Notes: generated by a model from the sequence alone, not told the origin. DNA of 64,000 bases from Arctopsyche grandis (GCF_051622035.1 NC_135355.1:21406986-21470985), one strand, 5' to 3'. Shown: positions 22,338-37,343, counted from the first letter of the stretch. Numbers and translations are program-made.

Positions 22338-22789
22338 AATCACGCACTTTATGTCTTCTCAGTCTGCAATAAATCGTGTTGTATAATTTCAGGTAGGTTA
22401 ACTTTCTATTTGAATGACCTTTTGTTACATAGAGATAAAATTTGTACGGTATGAATGTATTGTTTCATAGTTGAAGTCCTTTATTATATTGCATTACAAT
22501 ATAATAGATAAGTGACTCAATAGAACATAGTTTGGAGTTGTTTAAAGTAGAGAAGGGCTACTTGTGATATATACATATAATCTACTTAAATGCTTTGAAC
22601 TATAAATTTGAGTATATTTGACTATTCAAGTATTATATGTATAGATATTGTAGAATAGTTCTGTTGGTAGCAGTTGTGAATATCTAATAACAATTCAAGT
22701 CGTGATTTCTTTTTTATATTCTGCATCTAGATTGATCCTTATGCGTCTGAAATTTATAAGAACTGAAGACAGTATTAGAAAAAGAAGTA

Positions 22790-23085
22790 CCATATAAAAG
22801 GCGTTGCGCTCTTGGCGCTCCAGTGCTGCTGGTTAGTGTCGTGTCGAGATTGGAACTGGCCAACATCAGTTCGCTGTTCGACCACGAAACCTCGTACTTC
22901 GGATCGCGAATACGTTTTCGTTAAAAGTGAACGCGGTTCAAGTTACATAAAATTGGACGGCGACTACGTTTAAAACGAATCGTTTCCAAACTGGGTTGCG
23001 CGACGGTAAAAGTCTGTATTATCTACCTCTAATAAAAATCGTCAAAGAAACTTCCGTCAGACACCGAAGCGGAATCCTTTCTCTC
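22790..23085 (+). promoter_or_regulatory. TATA-containing GC-richer segment, possible LTR remnant or promoter
   Basis: ATATAAAAGGCG at about 22793 is followed about 25-30 bp later by an initiator-like tccagtg and then ~200 bp of CpG-bearing sequence, ending near an AATAAAAA at about 23030. This order (TATA, GC-richer leader, polyadenylation signal) is what an insect LTR or a core promoter would show. No matching second LTR, primer site or open frame is visible. Confidence 0.25.
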
Positions 23086-23279
23086 TTATTTAAAGATGTA
23101 TACAAATATTAAATGTAGTATATTGCATCATGAAAGAATCAGATATCCGATTCCGGTTTGGTATTTATGCTTACAATTTAAACTGCCCGAATGCAAACTG
23201 CATAGCAATTTTGAATCAGGCGCTCGCCCAAACAATGGGCAAATGTATTATTCTTAAAAAGTAATCTTGGCATAACGAG

Positions 23280-23565
23280 CAGAGATACAAGAATACGTGG
23301 TTAAGAAGTATGACAAAGGTGGTTGATGTAATGGTGAGAGTGAAGAGATTGAAATGGCAATGAGCAGGTCACGTATAGATAGACGAAAGAATTGTTCGAA
23401 TGGTAACCGAGAAAATGTAAAAGGATGCAAGTAAGGCTACAGGGGAGATCTGTGGATGAAATCAGAAAAATGTGTGGGATGAGATGGATGAGAGTTAGCG
23501 GAAACAGAGAAGAATGGAAAAGTGTTGAAGAGGTCTTCAAACGGTAGTGTATGGCGAATGGCTGT
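23280..23565 (+). pseudogene. LINE reverse-transcriptase C-terminal relic
   Basis: The plus strand reads MTKVVDVMVRVKRLKWQ-stop-AGHV, then in another frame RSVDEIRKMCGMRWMRVSGN and REEWKSVEEVF. This is the C-terminal end of insect endonuclease/reverse-transcriptase LINEs ('KLKWNWAGHV ... GRPP.RW.DDI...W...A.DR..W'). At least two stops and two frame changes show it is dead. The fragment at 10440-10725 may be from the same LINE group. Confidence 0.7.
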
Positions 23566-24229
23566 AAACTATATTACTTGTACATTCTATGAAATATTTT
23601 AAGTAAAAAATATAATAACAAGCAGGGCTGCTGAAAGGAATCCCAGGCCCTGTGAAAAATAATTTCGAGCCCTATGACAAACTAAAAAAAAAGATTTTAC
23701 AGACATATTTTTAATATGCGAAAAATCTATCAGAACTATTGGAAAAATATCTACATATAAGTATGATATAAGAGGAACGATTTCCGACACGGGGCCCCTT
23801 GGGTAGTCCAGGCCCTGGAACTTTACCTCGGCTACCCCCCCCCCCCCCCGGTGATCGGTGATCGATTCTGGGTTCAAGTCAGTCAAAATTGTATTTTAAA
23901 GAATTTTATATATATGTAAGTAGATAAATCGAAAAGTAATATTTTATTTTATTTGCAAAAAATGAAAGTTTGTTATTCAAAGTTATTTTAAAGTAAACCC
24001 TTAAAATTCATTAACGATAAAGGACAGCTGCAGAATTATTATTTCCGCCAAGAGCCAGTTTTGGATATTGATTAATGACATTATTACATACGTATGTACG
24101 TACATACACACGTCTATTGGCTATTGGCTATTCACATGGATATATGGGGCTATTCACGTCTTCAAAATAGTCGCATTGCTATCGAATATCTCAACGTTCA
24201 ACGTTTCTTTAACTTTCTTTTATTAATAA

Positions 24230-24270
24230 CTAGTGATTTTACCCGGCTTCGCTCGGTAACTATTATATAA
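24230..24270 (-). mobile_element. Helitron-like 3' terminus
   Basis: Read on the minus strand the sequence ends gcgaagccgggtaaaatcac then CTAG, followed by host T, the same 3' end as the elements at 7618-7840 and 8700-8908. The rest of the element would lie to the right and may include the 24-bp array at 24377-24838; its 5' end was not identified. Confidence 0.5.
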
Positions 24271-24376
24271 ACCGATTAAACATGGATTTTATTAAATTTA
24301 TCGAATTAAAGAATCGAAAAAAAAAATTACTAACAGCCAATCAGAAATTAATGGCTTTTTTTATATATTATATATA

Positions 24377-24838
24377 AGTGAACCGGAACTGAAAAAATAA
24401 TCCTGATCCGGAACTGAAACAGGAATCCGGATCCGGAACCGGAACTGAAAAAGAAATCGGGATCTGGAACTGAAACAGGAATCCGGATCCGGAAATGAAA
24501 CAGAAATCCGGATCCGGAACTAAAAATGGAATCAGGATCTGAAACTGAAACAGGAATCGAGATCCGGAACTGAAACTGTAATCGGGATCTGGAATTGAAA
24601 AAGGCATCCGGATACTGAACTGAAACAGTTTTCGGGATCCGGAACTGAAACAGTAATCGGGATCTGGAACTGAAACAGTAATTAAAATCCGGAATTGAAA
24701 AAGGCATCCGGATTCGGAACTGAAACAGTAATCGGGATCTGGAACTGAAACAGTAATTGGAATCCGGAACTGAAACAGTTATGGGGATCCGGAACTGAAA
24801 CAGTAATCGGGATCAGGAACTGAAACAGTAATCGGGAT
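24377..24838. repeat. 24-bp minisatellite, about 19 units
   Basis: The unit is ggaactgaaacagtaatcgg plus gatc, with variants (caggaatccggatcc, aaaggcatccggat). Because 24 is a multiple of three, long Ser/Pro/Phe-rich frames arise on the minus strand; these are not evidence of a protein. Confidence 0.95.
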
Positions 24839-24839
24839 T

Positions 24840-26892
<2,053 letters not shown>

Positions 26893-27106
26893 GACAAATT
26901 ATCTGTAAAATACATAAACTTATAACTAAAGAAAGTGCGGTAAAAAAATTCTCTCTACTCTAAAGTAATTAAATCGTGCAACAACAGTAATTAACTGAAC
27001 AAAAAAAATGATATGGCATTGCTACAAATTTCAACCAATACTTTATTTCCCAATCTGCAGAAAAATTAAGTTTCATATCCTCAAGTGCATTTAATGTATT
27101 AATAAT

Positions 27107-27479
27107 GGGTCTACCTCACGGGCCCGAATGTGAAACGCCCGAAAACGCAAATATCGGAAGGCAAAGATCGAAAATCGAAAGATCTTAAGTCGAAAGACAA
27201 AAAAAGGGTGCATGGTAAATGGTACATACTCACTTAATTTGTGCGAGCAGGATATAACAGGAACAAGAGGAACAGGCTTTTCCTCCCGTATTAAAGCGCG
27301 CGGGCAGAATACAGGAGGAAAAACCTGTTCCTTTTGTTCCTGTTGTATCCTGCTCGCGAAAATTAAGTGAGTATGTACCGTTTACCATGCACCCTTTTTT
27401 TGATCTTTCGATTTTCGATCTTTGCCTTCCGATATTTGCGTTTTCGGGCGTTTCACATTCGGGCCCGTCACAGAGACCG
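27107..27479. mobile_element. Palindromic foldback element, copy C (full, 373 bp)
   Basis: Left arm GGGTCTACCTCACGGGCCCG, aatgtgaaacgcccgaaaac, gcaaatatcggaaggcaaag... is mirrored by the right arm to GGGCCCGTCACAGAGACCG. The arms are about 175 bp and meet around 27292 (attaaagcgcgcgggcagaa). Flanks are ATTAATAAT (27098-27106) and ATTAATAGT (27480-27488), a 9-bp duplication with one change. It contains no transposase. The open frame across it is a repeat by-product. Confidence 0.92.
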
Positions 27480-27489
27480 ATTAATAGTA

Positions 27490-29086
27490 CATACATATCC
27501 ATGAAAACCAACTATATAGTACATCATATGCAATAAAGTTCAATTGTGAAATCTACATATCAGACTAATAAAGTGTGTGTATATGTACATATGTGGTGAA
27601 CGAGAAGACTTAATAGGGTAGTGTAAATATGGAGTTCATTGAAAATGTGGTTCCATGTGACAAGTCGTGTGCTTTTATTGCCCCACATGAGTTGTGCAAT
27701 TTCTTCACTGAGAGAAGTGAAAGTGGTCCAGCTCATTCTCATAGTTGTGATTAGTACAACGCATGAGCCACAACTGGGCCGAACTTTACGCAATTACCTG
27801 TCGATACATTAAATCATAATCGTTAAAAAGTCTTTAAGAACTCGAATTTATTTATTTGTAATTTTATTAAATTAATAATATTACACTCGCAACAAAATAA
27901 ATTTTTACTATAATTGAAAATGCAAGAATAATAAATTAAATAACAAGAAAAAAATCCATAAGAAAAAAAAAAATATTTTTGATTTAAAATTCGCTAGACA
28001 ATTAATCATAAGTATTTTAAAGCAATGAAATATCACAATCAATAGGAAAAACATCTGACTATGGATTCCAATACTCACTTTGAGCACAGCAATACTAGAT
28101 TTTGAGTTAAAGACCGCAAAAGCCAAAAAACTGTAAAAATCGCGCAATTTTTTAAACGCTCATATCTCGTAAGCGATCACCAACCAACAAAAATCAATAT
28201 CATATTCGAATTCAGTGGGTCAAAGTTAGTAAATATTGGTTAGTCTCCGCTCTGGTAATTTTTTTTGTTTCTCGGTGTTATTAATTCCATTGATCCGAAT
28301 TGCGATATTTTACCGAGTGCACACAGACCAGTAGTGTATGTACATATGTATAAATAAAAATATGCACATATGTGTATCATAGTTTACGGCCGCTATCCTT
28401 AGCTCTATCCTAGTGCCTACCTACTGGGAGCACTAGGTTACAATTCTCTTGAGTCACGACGTAGAGTATATTTGGGAAAAAATTTAAATGAAAATAAGTT
28501 ACTGGTTGGTTTAGTGAGGAATCCGCAAATTCTTACAGAATTGAGATTCAGTGTTCCCTGCCAACTCAGGTACATTAGATGTTGCTGTTTGTTCTCTTCT
28601 CCTGTGGCACGTACCAATCTGATGGCTTCATAATCTGTTGCAAGAGGCATCAAGCTTCTCAACCAGATTTATTTCATCCCAAATATGTTGATCTGATTGA
28701 GAAATTGTTTAATTTGAGATCGTAAATGTGCATTCATACTTATTGTATTTTTTTTTTTGTTTAGCCATAGTGACGACTTGGAGCTATTCTATAATATCAC
28801 ATTAGCAAAATTATAAATAAATATGAAAATTGATAATAACACTTATATGAATAGAGGATGGGTAAAACAAAAAACAAAATTATTAGTAAAGATATTTATT
28901 TTTAATTTTTGATTAGCGTAAGCGATTTTATTATAAAAAAAATAAAAAAAAGAATGTGAATGTTTTAGACATAAAATATCACAATGATAATGTATTATTA
29001 TATATTAGATATAACAGAGTTTTATTGTTTCGCTTAAAATAGTTAAAGCTATTCAATTAATCATGTCAGTGAATTTATAAATAAGC
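27490..29086. other. Intergenic DNA between repeats and the cofactor D gene
   Basis: A 42-codon plus-strand frame from 27630 (MEFIENVVPCDKSCAFIAPH...) has balanced composition but matches nothing I know. The rest is AT-rich without recognisable features. Confidence 0.4.
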
Positions 29087-29092
29087 TTTATT
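29087..29092 (-). terminator. Polyadenylation signal AATAAA of the cofactor D gene
   Basis: On the minus strand AATAAA occurs 68 bases past the stop codon at 29160-29162, a suitable distance for 3' end formation. Confidence 0.5.
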
Positions 29093-29159
29093 CATTTTAA
29101 TGTGAATGTGCACATTATAATATGTATATATGTATGTATGTTTTAAATGCTCGATCAGA

Positions 29160-32100
29160 TCAGTTGTTAGCAGCCTTTTTAATGGGAATTGGGATCGGAA
29201 TACCCATCAATGTGCATAATGAGTTTCTAATTGGTTTTAATACTGAAACTTCCATTTCCCAATTTGTTTCGGCTAACTGAGACATGGCCTATAATAAAAA
29301 AGACAGACTTTGGAAATGATTCGCTGTTAAAATAAACACAAATAATGATCAAAACAAACCTCATCAAAATTTTCTGGAGGAATTGTAGTTGAATCACCAT
29401 ATATGAGAAGAGCATCATACAATTTAGTAGCCGTGGCTTTTCTAACATATTTATCCATATGACAAATACATATTGTTAGCTTTGCTAAAGCTTTACGGCA
29501 AACTTCACCACCGACCTATGGACATACATATGTATATATAATTAAAAAAATAAAACGATTACAAAAAATAAATGAAACTATTAAAAAAATACCTGTATTA
29601 TTTGACACAAAACGCTAATCGCATCCAAAAGTTTATAAATGTTGCGACAATTTTTGATTTCAATTTTGACATGATTTGAAACGTCATTTGCGAAGCTACA
29701 ATCTTGATCTTCCAATACAGGATTAATACAACCTGGAATTGTGTAAATTCTATGTTTGTATGTACATATATTACATATGGACATTCGAATAAAAACTTGA
29801 GCATAAATCTGTACCTGAACTTAATAGACGATCTAGAAACTTCAGCATGGGTATCACTACACGATCAACGTTGTGGTTATCTTCAAATACTTTCACTATA
29901 GTGTTGCATATTATTTGCATTCTGGGGTAGTTATCGTGCAAAGACGACATGTATGAAAAAAGTGCAGAAGTAGAATGTTTTACCTAAAATATAAAAAAAA
30001 TATTATAACTAATGTTTTCACAACGAAATTTAAGATAAATTGTGTAACTTGCCAAGCTTTCAGTCATATCTCCAGCGCTCACAGTCAGTCCCAAGATAAT
30101 ATTGTACCTATATACGTCCCATTCTAACAACTTGATAAACAATGGCATAGTATGTTCGGCGAATAGCCAAAGCACAGTGGGCTTATATTGCAAAACTTCT
30201 TCGGGCACGTCCAACACGACTTTTTTAGAATTTTGTTTTAAATCATCATCGGAAGATACATTTTCATTATTATCATAGAGATGCGGGAAAATAGACAATA
30301 GCTCTTTGTGATGTGGAATATGGGGTATAGTTGGTGTACTATAAATCGCGATAAAAAAACATCATTCAATTACAAATATAAAATTTGAACAGTTCAAAAC
30401 GTAAAAATAATATCATACCAATATAGTAAAGCTGTGAAAGTTTTACCAGCATGAGCCCGAGTTCTGTCAATTTTTTCAACCGACTGTTGAGCGATTCCAA
30501 TCATTATACGTCGCACCAAATCGGGAGTGAATATTGAATCATTTTCTCTCGCACATTGTTTGCACAATGACAAAATTCCTGTCATAATAAACACACATAT
30601 TGACAAAAAGTAAAATAGAAAGATTTCTAAAATGGATAGGTAAGCAAACCTGCAATACTGGTTTCTCTAACCCAAGCGCCAATATCTCCTCTCATTTCTA
30701 TTGTATATTCTGACAAGCATTTTATGAAACACTCAAAGATATCATAGATGCAATTTTCGGTTTTGTCCCAATTGCAAATTTTATACAGATCCTTAGATAT
30801 TTGAATATGTTCCATTTTTTTCACACCAACAGTCTGGCACAAATTTGTCAATCCTTTCAAACCGTCTCTTCTCGATTCGGCCCACTTCAGAGTTGGTTCA
30901 CTGATTTGCGCGCATTCGATTAATGATGATATGGCCAACGGAAGAAATTCTTCAAGTGTAAAACTTGGAAGAGCACCTATATAAAGTAGAATACGAAAAA
31001 AAAATAAATATCAATTTATATTTCAAATAAGGAAAATGCTGTTAACTTATGTTTACCAATGGCTAATGTGTATCCCATTCTAATTTGTAAGCCGGTAGCG
31101 CCGACATTTTTTAATTGACCACAATATTTTGTAACTAGCTGTTTTCGTTTGAGATATAAGGCATCCTTTGTGTCTTTATTATCAATATTTTGATACATAA
31201 CAATTTTCACAGCATCATAATTCAAATATTCATTAAAAACTGCTGTGAGAGCGGAGACAGCTTTGTTTCTAATTACAATTGCTTCATGAGACAAACATTC
31301 CTCAATAAGAGTAAGCCAATCATCTATGAAATAAATAAAACATACTCTATTATATGTACATTTAAAAAAAAATACTTATGTAGAAATTTATAGATACCGA
31401 TGATATTATCCTCATGATATTTGACTTTGGCTAAGGACAGATTTTCAATGCACACGCAACAAGCTTGTCGCATAAGTTCACCACCTAAGCCTCTAAATTG
31501 ATATCTGCTGTTCAATATCGGCACTATATTCTTTATGACTTCCAGTAGTTTGGTCGATAATTCTATATTGCTGGTGAGATGTAATGCGTAAATGATTTCG
31601 CCGATTGCTAATATTGAACCATGTCTGGTATTTAAGTCATTGGATAATGTCTGTTCAGTGAGTGTTGGCAAAACAGTTTCAGCCATATATTTTGCATCCT
31701 GTAAGTATTTATAAAAAAATATTCAATATAATAAATGAAATACTAATTAATCGTATTGTATTTTCTGATGTACTACCATTTTAGTCAACAAATGTAAAGA
31801 CTTGGATGAAAGTTCTCTTATGTTAATATCCCAATGGTGTACTTTTTTCTCTACTAAATGATCAATTAACGGTTTCACATATGTTTTTGTTTTTGCAACA
31901 AACGGTGCAGCACGAAGAAAAGCTGAGTTACGAGGACCAAGATAAAAGTCTTCAGAGGATATGATCAATACATTTTGTCCATAAGGATCGCAACATCGAC
32001 CAACGATTTCTTCAAATGCCGCTTTACCAGCCATTCTGCAGTTAATCTAAATAAAATAAATCATTACTGCAAACTTTTCAAACTACGAAATGTGATAAAA

Positions 32101-34449
32101 CTAACTAACAAATAAAAATCTTTAAGCAATTGAACTAGAAATAAAATAAAAACCTCTCTATCAAAAAGAGCCGTGACCATTAACCCAATTAACAAATCAT
32201 TAATATAAGGCACTAGATCATCTGAATAAGCTCTAGCGAAAGCCCAGCAAACGAAGCATGCCGCATCTCTGACATGTTGCCCTGTCGGAGTGTGACCTCG
32301 TATTTCTTCAAATTGCAGAGCCAGTAACACAACTGCCACTGCATCCGGAAGATATTGAGGTAAGAGTAAGCCTCTACGACCTGAAAATAAATTAATATGT
32401 AACAATTTCATGCCTATTTCTTTCGATAATATAGGAGAGTTACGAAATTACCTAATTCAGCAAGTGCAAGACAACCTCCGTGCCACGCTCCGTCACCTTC
32501 ATGAGGGCTAAACAAATCCATCAAACCCGATATTATATCACCAGTTGCCGAGCTGCTCAATCTGGCAGCTACTCGACCTAAGCCTTTGGCAGCCGACCAC
32601 CTCACAATATTGTCACCATCTCGTAAACCTAATAATAGTTGTTCGATAATATCCTCAATCTGAAAAAAAAACAACTATGAAAATGATGAATTTATAACGT
32701 TTTAACATACTCAAGTTTTTAATAAAATTTACCAATTCTGGAATATCTAAATCTTCATCGTTCATTTCAAGTTCGAATTCGTCTTCGTCGACACGATCAT
32801 TAGCATTGGAACCGGCCTGTAAATTTAATGCTAAAGAACTCTTCTTACGTATATATCGCCAAGTTGCTAAACGAGGCTTCAATAGCACTAATCCTGTAAA
32901 ATAAAACAATTTTTATAATAATGTGATAAATAATTATAATTTGAATACATAACAAATGAAAATTTTACCTATTCTTTGAATAATCTTAATACCATACTTT
33001 CTAACTAATATGGCTTTGCTTTTGTTATAATTCTGTTTTATAATCCATTTGAACAAATCATCGGCGTATGGTAAAAGGTCTTCACGTTTTCCATGCTTAA
33101 GAACGGTAGCAACGCTTGCTAAGACTCCGTAATTAATATTGTCTTCTTGTCTAAGATCGGCATTTTGACAACAAGACCACTTAAAAAACTCTCCCAAATA
33201 AATTTCAATAACATCGGATCTACAAGCAGAATAAAATAAATATAATATTTGCAACGGAAAATAGTATTTTTAAGTGGATTTTAATATACCTTGTTAAAAA
33301 CTTTGAAGTCAAAAATGCACCAGCTTCTGAACAAGCATCCGTAACTAAGGAATATGTCTTACAAATATCATAAATTCTCTTCATCGTCGTCTTTCTTACC
33401 ACACCTTCACAGTCTAAAATATCAAATAATTAAAAGAGCTTCATTAGTTTTTATAAAAATTAAATGATTTTTTACCTTTGTCGCCAGAGGTGAAGCCGTC
33501 AAGCCTCGACATATGGAATGGCATAATAACAATAATGGACAGCCACAACAATAGGATAAACCTACTGTGCCAATTATCTCGATCTTGAGGATCTTCACTC
33601 TCTAAAAACTTGAGAATGGGAGACAAATCTGATACCTGAAAATGATCAAATAAACGCATTTTATTTTTTAATTATTCCAAATTGAAAAAAAAAATTACGT
33701 AGTTTTGTATAATGGAACTAACCCACATAAAATTTTTGACATTCTAATTTAATTATAATATATAAGTTAATGTATAAAATTAAATTATATAAAACAACAA
33801 TAAGCCTAATCCTGTTCTTTCACAGTAGATACGTTCTAGAAGATTCCATATAAATTTCCAAAAAATATCATAAAATAAAGAATACAGTGGATATGAGAAA
33901 ATTGTAAAATTATGAGATATTATGTATAACAAATTTGGTAGTTCTAAATTGAAAATTGCAGATTTGCATAGTAGAAGAAAAATAAACACTCCACCTTTAT
34001 GCATATGTATAGTAGTGGGTTATTCTATAAGAAATTTCTGGTATATTCAAACACATTCATACCTCATGCGGCAAATGAACAATGGCGTGTTTGTATCCTC
34101 TGACTCTGAGCACATGGTACATGTAAAGCAGAGCAGCCCGAGTGGGCGGGCAAGCAAAAGGCTGGGCGGTGACCGTGGCCACCAAAGGAGAAAGCAACTT
34201 GGGCAGATGAGGCTCCAGCAGACGAGGGCGTTCACAGTATTGTCTCAAGAGGAAGGAGAGCCGTTCGGCGGCGGCCTCCACAGCAGTTGCAGCCCCTTCC
34301 GGTTGGCTCGCTGTCCCACTACATTCAACACATAGTCGAATAGCCTCTTGCAGATTTGCCAATTCGGTGGTTTCGCTGCTAACCTCCATGGGGCCTCCAC
34401 CACCCCCTCCTCCTCCCTCTCCATCTTCCATAACATCATCGAGCGACAT
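29160..34449 (-). CDS. TBCD: Tubulin-folding cofactor D, 17 exons, complete
   Basis: TBCD captures beta-tubulin and joins cofactors C and E to assemble and recycle alpha/beta-tubulin dimers in the cytoplasm. CDS exons on the minus strand: 34063-34449, 33476-33635, 33290-33413, 32969-33219, 32733-32893, 32452-32659, 32154-32380, 31777-32046, 31398-31698, 31057-31323, 30650-30976, 30419-30578, 30053-30338, 29815-29983, 29593-29732, 29360-29515, 29160-29288. They sum to 3723 bp, 1240 residues, with all phases consistent; human TBCD is about 1190. Recognisable stretches are [20 protein letters not shown] (exon 2), [20 protein letters not shown] (exon 6, HEAT-like), [18 protein letters not shown] (exon 11) and [15 protein letters not shown] (exon 12, C-terminal TFCD region). 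Exon 13 to 14 appears to use a GC donor. Oddities are an eight-Gly run near residues 12-19 and an acidic stretch near 340-361. Confidence 0.93.
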
Positions 34450-36984
34450 TTAGCCCACAGACGACAGCCGGTTCTGACTTTGACAGTTGAACCGAACGTA
34501 AGACCACTCAATACGGCCATCATATTTGCGTACTCTGAGTTTGCACAAATTTTGTTAATTTACATATTTAAAACGCTTAATATAATTATTAATAATAAAG
34601 TAGACTATCTTCATTAATTTTAATTTCAAAAAATAAAAAACAAGTTTAATTTTCGATTCATTTTTTCATCAGAAAAATACAAAAATCTTTTCAAACATGA
34701 AGAAGAGATGAAATTCAAAATTATCACCATGGAAGTGAGACGAAAGACTCTGGCATGCATTAGAAATCGACATTTTAGCATAAACAATAAATAATAAAAA
34801 ATGAAATTGTACATTAACAATTTAATTAATTTTAATTCTAGATTTAATTCATCATATTATAATAATTTCGGTATGAGATGTTTAAAAATAAGCTAAAAGC
34901 CGTTTTGAAATGAAAATAGTAAACTATCATAAATTCTTAAATAAGATTATTGAATTATTTGGTCGTGTTTAATTGATAAATCACACAAATTATCAAATAC
35001 AAAAAAAAATGAAGTAAAATGAAAAGGAAAATATGTATCAATGGCAAGATCAAAGATATTTTTCTTCGGGCACAGTGGTGTTTATTTACTACAAATTTTA
35101 AATGATTTTAGCAAAGATAATATAACAACAACAAAAAAATTTGGTGATTTTATTTTTATTTTTACTTAAAATCACTATCTTTATTATATACAATAAATAT
35201 CAGGAAGCTTGAAATAATTTAAAAGGTCAAAATAAAATAATGAAATATTGTTTTAAAAAAAAAATACTACTTCCGGTTTACGAATTCTAACCAAAACCTT
35301 ATCAGCTCTAAGTTAGTACATAAAGAATACAAATATAAATTTTCAGCTTGATACGTTCAGGGGTGTGGATAGAATAGTGGTCACAACATTTTTGACCTTT
35401 CTAAGAGGAAATAATCCCACTTCCGATTTATAAAATTTAATGATTTTTTTTTATTTTCATCACATTGATACAAGAATTATACTTGAATTTTTTCGTGTTT
35501 CATCACATGTTTAAGGGGTCGAAATAGATAGTGGAAGAAAAATTGAACAAGAGTAAACTGCCACTTCCGGTTGACGGGTGCTCACCAAATCTCTTCTCTA
35601 GCTCTTCGTGTCGATAAGAATGTCAGTAACCGATACTAAGTTTCAGTTCGATAGGACTAACGGTGTTCAAAACACAGACACATTTTTTTCTAGATCATGA
35701 AAACGTGATCAGTAATCGATTCTGAGTTCGAATCAGTCAAAATCTCGAGTTCGAATTTTCGTATGATCACAAAACTTCGTCTATTGTTACTACGTACATA
35801 CATAGATAAAGTAAAAAGCATTACGAAATTCAAACTTTGGTGTGCAACTCAGGAAATCGCAAATGAGTGTCTCACTTATGAGTGATAATTTGCAACGAAA
35901 TTTATTTTATGAAATATCGTCGTCACAAAAACAGTGCTAACACTCAATTAACCTAAATAATTTCATCTTTACGACACTTGTCAATTAAAAATACGGCCTT
36001 TTATGTTTTTGGACTAAAATGAAAAATTTTTACATTAAAAGGATATTGCAAATTTTATAGATTAAAAAGAAATTTTATATCACATAATTTAAAATAATTT
36101 TCAGTGTCGATGCGATGGAATTTTTTTTCAATTTGTTAAGTTATCCTACTGGACGATATAATATAAATTTATCGGCACTCTCCCAAATTGGAAGCTTTAT
36201 TTTTAAAAATTATGTCTTGCATTTGATTATTTTTATTACTAATATGTATGTACAATAAAAAAACGTATGCGCTACGTTTTTTTATTGTATGCATAATTTT
36301 AGATTTTAAACCAATAATAATGATCTTACTAAATAATCTGCTTTTATTTCATCATTCGATACCAGTACTTTTCCGCGTTCTTCAAAGGACACGTTCACTT
36401 TTCTGAACCTATTTTGAATACATTATTAGATGCACCTGTGCTTATGCAATATTTCTAAGATTATCATAACCCAAAATTTTAATAGTATTTTGAGCTTACG
36501 TTTTTGACCTATAAATTATTATGTTGTTATTATGATAAAAAAAACACGTTACCATTTATCGTAATCGGATTGAGATCATATTTACAGATATATGTATATG
36601 TAATATAAACTAATTGGTTGAACAGCTTAGCCCTCTAATAATTCTATTGTGGCGATGTTAAGAATAATATATTTTAATATAAAAATGGGATTATTGCATT
36701 AAGGTAAAGGTCCGAAATTCTTATAAAGTTCTATACCGTATATATGTATTTAAACCAAAGATTAAATTTATTTTACGTAAATATATAAAATGTTAAGACA
36801 AGCTTTGCAAAAAATAGTCATTATTGTTTACATCATTCAATTTATGAATTAAAATTTGATTTATTACATTTATTTATGTTAAAATTTATCATTATTTATG
36901 AATAAATTATATAAACATTTTAAATCATAATATAAATATTTTATATATAGAAATTAAGCTTTTATTTATTTATTAACATATCCA
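34450..36984. other. Upstream of the cofactor D gene; AT-rich, with a dispersed repeat
   Basis: The first ~100 bases left of 34550 are the likely 5' UTR/promoter side of the minus-strand gene. Beyond that no gene is seen apart from the repeat at 35085-35830. A perfect 17-bp inverted repeat (tacaataaaaaaacgta) with a 5-base loop is at 36251-36289. Confidence 0.5.
35085..35830 (+). repeat. Dispersed repeat, copy 2
   Basis: It shares long blocks with 58250-58740: atttaaaaggtcaaaataaa, atttcatgatacgttcagg-type sequence around ttcagcttgatacgtt, and the 3' segment tcgagttcgaattttcgtat. The 3' part also matches 10130-10345 in reverse. It is 5'-to-3' AT-rich with no open frame. Class is undetermined. 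Confidence 0.65.
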
Positions 36985-37220
36985 AAAAAGTGTGGCATGG
37001 GACGTATAGGTTGGTCTTCAGCTGTGATAGGCGTGTCTTCATATCATTGTCAATTCGTACGATGTTATTATTTAGATTAGTTTCTCCTACAAGTCTTCAA
37101 ATATGGGAATCACCGTCATCGATTACTGTCAATACAAGGATAAAATATCACTGAAAACACTCCAGGGAATGAGGTTCGCGATGGTACAGATTTGACCCAG
37201 CGGCTTTTTTTGCATGTGCG
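36985..37220. repeat. SINE-like dispersed repeat body
   Basis: Blocks shared with 45390-45470 (agctgtgataggc, tcttcat) and with 46066-46400 (tcttcaaatatgggaat; gtcaatacaaggataaaat; accgaaaacact) show a common dispersed repeat. The head with tRNA-like boxes is seen only at 46131. Confidence 0.5.
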
Positions 37221-37343
37221 AAATCTATCTAAGAAAATTAATTAAATTATACCTTGAATGCCGTCAATCATAAAAATTTTATAATACCTTCCATCACAAA
37301 CTGTGGTTTAATCTTGAAGTTTGGTCAACTGGATATAATAATT

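Noticed and set aside
24348-24707. 119-codon Ser/Pro/Phe-rich minus-strand frame
   Set aside because: It is the 24-bp minisatellite read in frame; a second frame of the same array is equally open.
27630-27758. Small plus-strand frame MEFIENVVPCDKSCAFIAPH...
   Set aside because: Its composition is protein-like, but it is only 42 codons, has no homology I recognise and no convincing splice context.
33922-34335. 137-codon plus-strand frame
   Set aside because: It is antisense to exon 1 of the cofactor D gene, whose frame is supported by homology and splice sites.
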